Source: Caenorhabditis elegans (lineage: Eukaryota > Nematoda > Chromadorea > Rhabditida > Rhabditidae). From it: DNA of 64,000 bases. The DNA is taken from NCBI RefSeq assembly GCF_000002985.6, contig NC_003284.9:5642001-5706000 (forward strand). The letters run 5' to 3'. Under the pieces are notes generated by a model, which did not search any database, was not told the DNA's origin, and saw only the letters and a program-made list of their open reading frames with translations. Shown one piece after another: positions 1 to 10,013 of this stretch (the stretch's first letter is position 1; each line of letters opens with the position of its first letter). Position numbers and translations under genes: made by a program.

Positions 1-916
1 ACTTCAAAAAAACGATAACAAGGCTAATGACTGAGCAGTACTTTCAACGATACTTTAAATTCGTTGGGTTTGAATTGCCAAGCTACTGTAGACCCATTAT
101 TTTCATTCAACACATTTTGGTGAACAATAAAAATAGGGAGTTTTTGAATAATTGTTTTTGCTTTTTTTTGTTTTTTCTGTTTTGAACTGCCTGAAAAAAA
201 TTGATGATTTTGAATATTAATAAGTTTTTACATAAAACGACAAAACTTCTACCTAATAGCTAGCCTGATATTTTGATGTTTTGTTCAATTTTGGAGATTT
301 CTAGTTACTACTGGGATGCGCGTCGAGGGTACTTGTGTATTATACCCCCGCCATTTTAAAAATTAATCAAATTTCCAATAATTAATTCGATTAAATTATA
401 CGTGATACCCATTTTCCTTGTTAGGCTTAGGAATGGTGTTTTCCTAAGCCTAAAATTCCACACGTTTTCATTTTATAAATTAAAAATTAATGTTTAAAAT
501 GGCGGGGTATAATACACAAGTACCGCGTCGAGCAGCCATTTTTATTCACTGCGGAAAATGTTAAATTTTGGCAATGATTTAAACTGTTGGATTGCTGGCA
601 ATTTTTTAGCATCTATCAAGTCCAACTACATTTCGAGAAAAAAATAAGCGTTATATTAGTTCTCATTCATATTTTGTCAGTTGGAAAATACCTAACAATT
701 GGAAACACTTGACGATGTATATTTTCGAGCCGTTAAAAAATTTCTGAAGACGGTTAACGAATTAAGAATTAACACTACTTTGTTTCTGAGCAATTCACTT
801 TTTTCCAATTATTTCAGAATATCAGTTCAAAACAACTTTGTGTAAAAACATTTTGTACCGTAATGCATGACACGTTTATTATGAGAACATTATTTACACA
901 TAAACATTAGTTTAGA
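1..916. other. intergenic DNA and 3' UTR of the receptor gene
   Basis: No coding exon is visible here. The segment contains a palindromic MITE (328-524). An AATAAA poly(A) signal on the minus strand at 875-880 lies about 40 bp past the receptor stop codon and probably ends its transcript. The remainder is AT-rich DNA with nothing I can name. Confidence 0.6.
328..524. mobile_element. palindromic MITE with 8-bp target-site duplication
   Basis: The element is 197 bp with nearly perfect terminal inverted repeats of about 32 bp. Each arm begins GGTACTTGTGTATTATACCC and continues into a GCCATTTTAAA tract. It is flanked on both sides by the same 8 bp, GCGTCGAG (320-327 and 525-532), which fits a target-site duplication. 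The centre folds again: TTAGGCTTAGGA pairs with TCCTAAGCCTAA around 420-455. There is no ORF, so this is a non-autonomous element. An 8-bp duplication is typical of hAT-type transposition; that family assignment is inference. Confidence 0.85.
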
Positions 917-2940
917 TTAACATGGTGTTCCACAAGTTGGTACCCTTCTGTTCGAAGTGTTTTTGTTTCCATCAATATTCGTAGACGACGCGAACTGCTG
1001 TTCAGGTGGTATCATGATTCTCATCCGCCGGAAACCGAACATAGGGCACCTGAAAACAAAACGAAACAATTTTTATTCATTAGAATCGTCCAATTACCTT
1101 AACATTTTTGTCACATGAGCTTTCATGGAACGGGAATATATCAACAACAGCCAGCCAGAAATGCCACAGTACAAATCATTGATAACATCGTAGAGAAGAT
1201 AAAAGACCTGAAATTAAAAAAAAAACACTGAAGTTAATCAATACTTGAAAAATTACTCACCCTCGTAGGAACACTTGTGTTGATTCCAAAAACGTAGATC
1301 ACATAACAATAATATATAATTTCAGCAACACACGTCAATGCAGCAACAATGTTCAAATTATATTCCTGTCTTTGTTTATCATTCATCACTTTTTGATTAA
1401 GATGTGGCTGCGTTGTTAGTCGCTGAAATAGTGTACTTTTTATATTGAAGTCAATAATGTTTATACGCACCACTTTGTATTTAGTTCGAAATGCAATAAC
1501 CATTGTTGCATTGATCAACATAATAGATGCTACAAATATTGTTTCTATGACATACGCAGACATGAAGAATCCTCGACGGAAATCTTTATTGTAGAATTGA
1601 ATGTAGATTCTGAAATATTAAATGAAAAATCCTGAATTAATTATTTCAATTGAGCATTCGCGGAAATTGCTGTTGGACAATAGCCCAAATTGCCGATTTC
1701 TCGGTCAACCTTTGATAGACAGTAATTTTTGAAAATTTTTAAAGTCTTCAGCAATTGGCAAATTTATCTATGTCGGCAATTTTGTCAACGGCCAAACTTT
1801 CCATTTGCCAAACATTTCAGAAACCAGCGATTTCCAAAACTGTCTATTGTCAAAAATTTTACAAACCAGCAACTGCTAAATTTGTCGACTGCCGAAAAAT
1901 TTCAAAAACCAGCGATTGCCAAATTGCCGATTAACAAATAGCAGAATTGCAGAAATTTTAAAGTTTTTAAACTTATAACATTTTAGTGAGCATTAATGCT
2001 CAAAGTGCCTCAAACCTTGAGTTATAAAATGTTTTTTTTTAAATGAAAATGATGAGCAATGTCAATGTTGAGTTTTGCAGTATTTTACTAAAATTTTTAG
2101 CAATTGGTTTTTTTGCATCAATTTTGAACTAACAGAAAATTCCAGCAGTTGCCAAAATTGCAAACTGCCGTAGATTTTCAAAACCATTCGCCGCGCACCC
2201 CTGATTCCAGTCTTACCCATTTCTTTCAAACTTCCAATAAAAATTTTGTGTTATCAAACTCGAACCAATGCAAAGCCCAACTCCTAGCTGGAACACGTGT
2301 ATCAGAGAAATGTACTTGCTGTTCCAAATCTTAAATCAACATTATTATTATAAAATCTCTTGTGTAAAATTCAATATCCCACGTACTTGCTTATGTTTGA
2401 TTGGGAGGCAAACAGCGGTGGCCCGATTAAGAGCCAGTGCAACAACAGTACAACCCTGAATCCCTCTAGCAGTCCATGCAATCATAAGATACATTTGCCC
2501 GACAAACGTGCCCATGGATAAATAGAAATCGCGGAAATATCTGAAATTTGAGACAGACGTCAAAATAAGAAAGAGAAAGCTATAACAAAAAGCGATATTT
2601 GTGGACGCATCTTTTAATCTCCCCTTCTCATTTTGTATCTTGTTCGCTCACCCTTTTGCAGGAAACACACATCCAAAATAATTGTTCACCAGGCTTATGA
2701 CATCAATGATGATTCCAATTGTGAATATTTGATAAAACATTCCTAAATTAAAAAAAAAATCATAAAACTTTTTAAATATCTTTACAACTAACCTTTATAA
2801 ACTGTGTTTCTCAAAGTGACTAGTATAAGTATTTCAACAAAATACAAAAGGATTGTCACAAAGGAGCCCAACATGAAAACAGTGCTCACTACGCTTTCCA
2901 GTGGATCGAACCATTCTGGCAATGTTGCATTTGAGGCCAT
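917..2940 (-). CDS. seven-transmembrane serpentine receptor, class gamma (Srg)-like
   Basis: Eight exons on the minus strand: 2940-2793, 2742-2652, 2540-2387, 2329-2217, 1609-1471, 1422-1261, 1207-1098 and 1049-917. They total 1050 bp, 349 aa, all in phase with GT/AG ends. Seven hydrophobic segments can be placed, for example TM1 at about 19-44, TM3 around 95-120, TM4 in 131-168, TM5 and TM6 in 170-262 and TM7 in 270-298. The layout VFPAKG before TM3, NRATAVCLPIKHKQ after TM3 and IWNSKY before TM4 matches the nematode Srg family of putative chemoreceptors, which act in the membrane of sensory neurons. The ATG at 2940 lies just behind a TTTCAG acceptor. The frame is open further upstream (to about 3021), so a longer N-terminus is possible. 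The exact family member was not identified. Confidence 0.85.
1780..1950. repeat. degenerate ~43-bp tandem repeat in receptor intron
   Basis: In the 607-bp intron between exons 4 and 5, the core AACCAGC(G/A)A(T/C)T recurs at about 1822, 1864 and 1907 with 42-43 bp spacing, interleaved with GCCAAATTGCCGA-type words. Similar GCCGATTT/CAAATT words occur at 48.2-48.4 kb. It is a low-copy degenerate repeat with no coding content, although it creates a spurious plus-strand ORF. Confidence 0.5.
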
Positions 2941-5380
2941 CTGTGGTCTGAAAGTTTGAAAAACTAGAATAAAAATTTTGTTCAGCTCGCAGACAGCAAG
3001 ATAGAAAATATAATCGCTCAATTTTCTGAGAACTTTTGAGATGTCTGATTATGGTTAGAGAATCAGCAATTAGATGAATTGTCTTGCGTCAAGGATAAAC
3101 CTCAAAGTTTAATTATGGTGTTGATAACGTGTGGGTTCTAGGAAAAACTTGAATTTGTGAATTTTTCTGTTGAACAATTGATATTCCAGTTTGATTTTCA
3201 AACTGAAAGAAAATTTGCGTTATCTGAATAAATTCTAATTTTAAATTTACATAGCACATTACTACAATATGGTACTAAATAGAGTCATAATAATTCAAAA
3301 TGACAGAAACACTCCAAAATTTTCTTAGATTTTTCAAAAAGTTTTGTGAAATGTGGGCATGTTATGAAATTCAAAGCATTACTGGAGGTTCAATTCTTAG
3401 GAATGAAACATGTGGTCGACTTTCAAAATGATGAGTTTCGAAAATTGAGTATAATCAATTTTTTACTGGGGATAAAATTTCAAACTTTTTTTGAAAATAA
3501 TTAGAACACGCATGAATTGGATTTTCTCAATTTATCTCAAAATTGGTATAAAATACTAAATATATAAATTAAATACTATAACTTATGTATATAATTTTTT
3601 GAACCTCAATGGCGCTACTCCACGTTTAAACTAATTTTAACTTCTTGCACGACAACGAACACCATTTTTATATCTCTTCCAAATTTCCATAATCAGATTT
3701 ACAGCCATAATCTTCTCATTCCTCATTATCTGCTAGTCAATCACAACTGCATGACCCTTTTGATAACATCTTCGACGGCTATATGCAGACAGAACAAGTT
3801 TTTGGCCCGACAATACACACCCGTATCAGTCTTCACGTGAAATGAAGAAAATGCACGCGCCTGGACAGTGGCATGTGTTAACCAAGCCTTATCATCTTGT
3901 GATCCGGGTCCACAATGATGAGTAGGTGAAGATTGAAATTTGTTGTCATGTTCGTTGAACATTTACGGGTTACAGATAAATATTTGTGAAACTGAACAAT
4001 GGTGCAGGATGTGTATAGAATTATATTCTACAAAGTTTTAGATGCGTCTACTGCGACTGATCAGGAAAAATTGCTATATTACGCGTTGCTCAAATCAAAA
4101 TAAAACTTAAAACACAGCTCTGGATAGTTCGCATGAATAAATACATACAAAAGTAAAAATATACAACATGTTGAGCATTCATAAATTAATCGATTTTACC
4201 TACAATTTGAAAATGCGCTCGATTGTCAAGGCGAATTGAATACCTTCTAGACACAACCATATAATTTTCAATAGGACTGAAAAAGCTTATTTTCTTTGAA
4301 TTAGTATGGTACATAGTAGCGAAATATCAAAGAGAAACAAGCCCTAAAAATAACTCTACTTGTAAAAAGTTCATAGGCAATTTTGCAGCCATTATTTGAA
4401 TTTCTCAGTGATATCGTTACCTGACACTATGTTAAGTTCTTAATGTTTTATTGTGAAAATTACACTTTTAAATTGAAAATTGAAAAACATTTGGAAATTT
4501 TACCAACTACTTCACTCAGCTAACGTCCATTAAATTGGATGTTACTTAAAAACTCCATTGAAGTTTCAAAACATTTTGCATAAATGCGCTACGGAATATT
4601 CTGAACTTTCTCATAAACTGAAGTAGATCCCGGGCTGGTGCAATGCATAACTTTCCGGGAAAAGTCAATATCTACGTTCAATGAACACATTTTTCATAAA
4701 TTTACAGTACTCAAATTGCTATCACAAGGGTTTAGAAAATGATAAACACTTTTTTTCCTTGTAAACCAAAAAGTTACCCCTTCCAAAACTGAAAACAAAT
4801 AATATTTTCCTTGTTTTTAGTATGATTTTTGTTTCCTATTCTCGAAAATAATTTCGACAGCGGATCAAAACTCAGAATTGTTTCTAATAATACGTTCTTC
4901 TCACACAAAATTAACCGCCCCTTGTTCTGTGACCCGCTGCAAATTCCAGTTGTAATGAAAACAGATCGACTGCATCCACTATAAAAGGCAGGAAGATTGA
5001 CTGATTCTTTCTGATTCATGAACAACTATCTCTACTTCCTTTTTTTTATCATTCGGTTTATCTAGCGTTTGCAAATCTTTTTGATACGACTAATCTAAAG
5101 AGTAAACTGTGCACCCAAACGTACTCACTTATACAGCCATCTGACTTGACAATATGACGTCGTAAATTATAGTTCCCTGAAGTGGGTGGGATGGATAATG
5201 TTGAAATAGTCCGATGTGGCAAGTACGTCATCAGATCAACTATCGCACAGTATAAATACAGTTCTATCTTTTGTCTGTTTTGTTGGTTTCAAGCTAACAT
5301 CTACTTTTTTCTTTCAAAGGCCCTTTCATAATTTCGTATCGTAATCTAACATAAAATGCTATCAATTTTTTGGTTACAGA
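2941..5380. other. divergent intergenic region between receptor and DDAH-like gene
   Basis: This 2.4-kb head-to-head spacer should carry both promoters. I see no confident gene. A minus-strand 73-codon ORF (3741-3962) has coding-like composition (see findings). The proximal promoter of the plus-strand enzyme gene is annotated separately at 5155-5258. The rest is AT-rich and unremarkable. Confidence 0.5.
5155..5258 (+). promoter_or_regulatory. candidate core promoter of the DDAH-like gene: two CRE-like sites and a TATA box
   Basis: TGACGTCG (5155-5162) and ACGTCA (5225-5230, the reverse of TGACGT) are CREB/ATF/XBP-1-type sequences 70 bp apart. TATAAATA follows at 5251-5258, about 125 bp before the first ATG. 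Spacing and order look like a compact promoter. Function is inferred from motifs only. Confidence 0.4.
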
Positions 5381-7080
5381 ATGGCTTCATCAACACTTGT
5401 CCGTACCCTCGAGCATCATGTCAAAAGAATATTAATGGTGCGACCGACACATTTCGAGCTGAAGTACTCGATCAACCCATGGATGGATATGAAGAGAGGA
5501 GTGAACCGAGAAAAAGCGTTAAAACAATGGGATCAGTTGAAAAATACAATTGAGAACAGTGGAGCAAAAGTTGAGGTTATGGAGTCTACGGTAGGTTATA
5601 TAGACTAAACTAGGAAAAAAATCTTATGTAATCAAGTAGAGAGAAGCAATCTGAAAATGAAATTCTTGATAGATCAAACTTAATTTCTTAGTCTAGCAGC
5701 TGTTTCATTTCAGGGAGCTGAAAGCCTTCCAGACATTGTTTTCGCCGCGAATGCAGCAATAATCAAGGGAAATAAAGCGTACTTGGCAAGTTTCGCGCAT
5801 CCAGAGAGACAGGGAGAAAGGTACGAAAACTCACCCAATGAAATCAAACGTCATTCTTTCTTTTTTCTTTTTTTGAAGATATTTCTACGAGCAGTGGTTC
5901 ACGAATAATGGCTATGAATGCGTCGGAGATCAAGATATTCCATCGGAAGGTGAGTCAAAAAGAATGGTGTGCTGGAGTGGCTGAATGTGTGTGAGTGTGT
6001 GTGTGTGTGTGTGGGACCCTTGGGTTGAACGATCATATTACGCTATTCAAAAAAGGGCGCGCGCCCCCATATCATGGCCAATTTCCTATTCGGATCATAT
6101 AAACATAGCGAGTTATTAGCGATTCAACTTGTGACTCGATAAATTCCTCCAATGGATTAGAAATCAGAGATGGTGCACAGCTGATCGTAGTTTCGAAAGT
6201 GAGCCGAGAAATGTCTAGAGGGTCCAGTTACTATTGTGTGGTCTAGAACACAAAGTATGTAAAATTCTGTGCACGTGTAATTTTTGTAATCAGAAATTTT
6301 TTCAAGAATTGATTTTACAAACTATCAAAAACACCGGTTTAGAAACTCTGAATGAAACTACAAATTTGCATTTTCTAATGTCAAGTGGGTCTCGGGTATT
6401 TCAGCTTCTTATTTCAATTTAAGGATCATGAGGTGTTTCAAAATAGCTTCAAGGGCTTTTGCAGAAGTGGTTTTGAACAAAAAGGGCCACCACGTCACAA
6501 AGTGAACAAAATAGTTATGATCAAAAATCTATAGTTCCAGAGATTATTGAATTCAGGTGTTCGATCACTATATGACTAAGTGATAAACTAAGCGCAAATG
6601 TGAAATCTTGCTTTAGTTATTTATTTATGAGAATGAACATTTTTATGAAACGCTGAAGAAATCCTAAAAATAACAGACGATTATCTATTTCTCATGAAGC
6701 ATTTTGAGAAAAAATGAAGTGATTTTGATTACATACTGAGACGCACAAAATTTTCAAATTTCTTGATGACATGTACCAACATTCGAGGAAAACATGGAAA
6801 ACTGGGAGTATTTTATAATATACTTTTAGAAAAAAAGTTGCTTAGTTTATTAAGTACTAGTATTTAAATGTTTAACGTTAATTTTGAAACAAAAATTCAT
6901 ACTTAATAATAAGGAAATAGAAAGCGATAAATCTATACTAGGCTCCGCTTTTTTCTGCATTTTTCCACTAATGTAGCGTTTTAAATATATAATCTTAAAA
7001 GCACTCTAAAACGTTACTCTGAAAGTTTATGGTTTGGTTCATATTATATGAATCAATAAGTAATTAAGAATCAATAAAGA

Positions 7081-7111
<31 letters not shown>

Positions 7112-8110
7112 AAAAGAATCAATAAATAAACAAGAGATAATAGAAAAAGAAGTCACAAATATTTTGTCACTTGCCAATTTTTGCATAGATCAAAACGGTA
7201 GATAGAATATGAAAATCAGAATAAGTTTACTTTTTTGTAGTCTTCGATTTCTACTCACACAAAGGGTCGACTAAAAAGTATATTTATTAGATTTTAATTT
7301 TACTATTAGCAGAACTCAAGAAACTAATCAAATTTATCTAAAACAATTGTCTAAAATCAATTGTAAAGCCCCATGATCTAGTAGAGCAAAAGTGAATTAC
7401 AGGTGCGGGAGACGCTCTTTGGGGAGGCGATCAATTGCGCACTCTGTTCATGGGCGTGGGAACCCGAACCGACGTAAGAGCACTTCGCGATGTTGCAAAT
7501 AAACTCGATGATGGAACAAACTGGAAAGTGATTGGATGTCGACTCGTCGATCCAAGGTTTGTTTATTAGAAAAGCAAAAATTTTAAAAACACTTTGCTTT
7601 TGATCTTTCACTTTTCTTCAAAAGCAATTTCCTCCGTATTCTTTTTTCCGATAACTTCACTTTACATGATATTTAATTATGTCGGCACTTTTTTTCAGGT
7701 TCTACCACATAGACACGGCATTCTGCCCACTCAACGAAGACGTTGCAATCTACTACCCGTATGCATTCGATCATATCACCCGTCATAATATGAGAAACGA
7801 GACAGATTTGATTGAGGTATGATAAATCAAATTTATGAAACAAACTATGGACAACTAAAGTAACTTTCAGGTTTCTCAAAAGGAAGCACGCAATTTTGCA
7901 TGTAATGCTGTGGTGGTTGGGCAAAACGTCATAATGCATCAGGGCAACGAAGAAATTGCCAATAAGCTTGTTAAACTGGGCTTCACTGTTAGGTTCGACT
8001 ACAAATCTTGCCGTTGGCTTATGCAAACAATGTCTTATTTCAGATTTGTTGACATGAGCGAATTTATCAAATCGGGTGGATCTTCCAAATGCTGCACTCT
8101 TCAAATTTGA
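5381..8110 (+). CDS. DDAH / amidinotransferase-fold (pentein) hydrolase
   Basis: Seven exons: 5381-5590, 5714-5820, 5879-5949, 7403-7556, 7699-7816, 7871-7992 and 8044-8110; 849 bp, 282 aa, about the length of animal dimethylarginine dimethylaminohydrolases. Family signs in order: MVRPTHFE near the N-terminus, LPDIVFAANAA (about 74-84), GDALWGGDQ (about 132-140), the catalytic-His region FYHIDTAF (His184) and the C-terminal SGGSSKCCTLQI with the expected nucleophile Cys277. DDAH cleaves asymmetric dimethylarginine to citrulline plus dimethylamine in the cytosol; the substrate here is inferred from the fold. The start ATG directly follows GGTTACAG, a likely trans-splice acceptor; an upstream ATG at 5356 is out of frame. 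AATAAA lies at 8197. The last intron (7993-8043) is 51 nt, has no in-frame stop and could be retained. Confidence 0.88.
5986..6013. repeat. GT microsatellite in DDAH-like intron 3
   Basis: A nearly uninterrupted TG/GT run of about 28 bp lies just after the donor site of the 1.45-kb intron 3. It is a simple repeat. Confidence 0.8.
7075..7117. repeat. A-rich low-complexity tract
   Basis: A run of As broken by single Gs, inside intron 3 of the DDAH-like gene. Intron 3 (5950-7402) otherwise shows no exon or recognisable element. Confidence 0.8.
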
Positions 8111-8903
8111 AACCAAAAAAGTGCAAAATGTCTACGTGTACAATGTCTTGCAATTTGATCTTCATAACGTTCTATAGCATTTCTTCACAATTATTCAATA
8201 AAATTTGAAAACCAAAAAGTTTGCCAAAGACTTTTAGACTCTTCAAAATTTTCAGTCAAAGTTTTGGCCAGGACTTTCTAAGAAATTTCGATTATTGATA
8301 CAAGTCCGAACTACAAGAATGTTGAAATAAAGATAATAAAACATTCTGGGTACCCCAAAATCATAGAAACCAAAACAAAATTCCATAAAAATTGCTAAAA
8401 CATAGATGTACCAACAAATGTTACAAAACTAAAATAGAATATTCAATATTAAACAGAGCCTATATATTATCTTTCAATTATAATTTTTTTCAACAACTCA
8501 CAATGCAAATAGTTTTCTAGACCTTTTGATGCATGGGGTAAATATTCGACAGCTTCGAAAAATTAATCAGTGGAGATTTTGCAGATTGGTTATTGTGTTT
8601 TTGTGTAAAGAATGAAACCCAACATGAATAGAAAACATTCTTTGTCAAAATATCTGCGTATCTAGTGTATTAAATAAACTACGGTAAAAAAACTTCGTTA
8701 CTACAATTGATACATTATTATTCTGTAGGTTCATTTATGAATTTATTTACCAATTTTTATTTTTGGCCCCTGATAGTGAGCACAATAAATTCATGGTATT
8801 TTGAGTCTTAACCATATCATACTCAAAAATGGTTAACTTGAAAAAAGTTTGCACGAAGTTATTGAACTTTAAAACGTTAAAATCTGTGAATAAACTCATT
8901 AAT

Positions 8904-8940
8904 AACTCTGAATAACTCTGAAACTCTGAAAAACTCTGAA
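8904..8940. repeat. AACTCTGA short tandem array
   Basis: AACTCTGA recurs four times with 1-3 bp of A/T between copies. It is a simple degenerate array just upstream of the transposon at 8984. Confidence 0.6.
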
Positions 8941-8983
8941 AAAAAAAATTCTATAATTTTGGGTAACCATGTATAAAACTTAT

Positions 8984-9435
8984 TTACCGTATATTCTCTA
9001 TTAGAACGGCGTATCTAATAGTACGGCGTATCTATTAGAGCGGCACCCTAGCTGGCCCTTTGAAAATTAGAGCGGCAGTCTCTATTAGTGCGGCACCCCT
9101 TTTTTTGGTTGCGAAAGGCATCTGAAATATTTGATTAATTCCATGGAATTCTTGTTAATTCTTTTATAATTTCTTATAAATTTACATTTAAACATTGAAT
9201 TAGTGTCTTTGTGAGGCAAAATAGAATAATTTTCATGAATTTTCACATAGAATGTGAGGTTTTATAGAGAAATTTTAAAGTTACTACTCTCAAAAGTAGT
9301 CACCTGAAAATTAAAATTAGTTATCGAAAATTAGTGCGGCAGTCTCCAGTAGAACAGCAGTCTCTAATAGTGCGCAAGTCGCGGAGAGCCCGGAAATTAG
9401 TGCGGCATGTCGCTTCAATAGAGAATATACGGTAA
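8984..9435. mobile_element. non-autonomous TIR transposon with subterminal repeats
   Basis: A perfect 19-bp terminal inverted repeat, TTACCGTATATTCTCTATT at 8984-9002 and its reverse complement at 9417-9435, encloses 452 bp. Just inside both ends a short word of the form ATTAG(A/T)(A/G)CGGC is repeated many times (for example 9001-9090 and 9330-9405), like clustered transposase-binding repeats. No transposase ORF is present, so any movement would need an enzyme from elsewhere. Family not identified. Confidence 0.82.
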
Positions 9436-10013
9436 AAACATTTTAGTCGACTTCCAATGATGCAAAAATTGAGTAATTGCCATTTTTGACTGTTTATAAA
9501 AGTTTTGTGAAATAAAATCAATTGTCATCAACGCTGCGTGCCAAAAACAACATTTTTCCTCTAACTTAATCATTTTCTAAATCATTACTGAGCAAGTAAA
9601 AAAGCTACGAAAAAAAAAACAATTAAACATCTGGAGAGAATCAAACCGAGCCATTCGGAAATGAGAAAAAAACGAGAATAATGAAAAGAACGGATTTTCG
9701 ATTTTTTAAGCGAATAGAAAACAGACTTCCTCGACCCAAAAAGTTCACTTTTCTTAACTGGACGGCTAAAACTCCTACATTTCCGGAAATCCGATATGCA
9801 TCTCCTATTCTGTAATTCAACACTACAATTATCAGAATTAGAAAGTTCCCTTGTGTATCAAGTCTGCAAGTATTGTAATGGTTTATTTCCGTTCTAACTA
9901 TATACACAAAATGGCACACGTTGCTTGAAGCTATCAAACGTGACTATATTATAGTGAAGATCTGTTCTGAACTACAAACCCAGAGAAAAAATAAACAATT
10001 TTAAATAAATAAT

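Larger units (their letters stand above)
8111..10013. other. convergent intergenic region
   Basis: This spacer separates the 3' ends of the DDAH-like gene (+) and the thioesterase gene (-). It holds the DDAH poly(A) signal, a short AACTCTGA array and a 452-bp inverted-repeat transposon (8984-9435). I see no gene. Confidence 0.6.

Noticed and set aside
2149-2334. Plus-strand ORFs in the receptor interval
   Set aside because: They are the reverse strand of receptor exon 4 (TM4) and intronic repeats.
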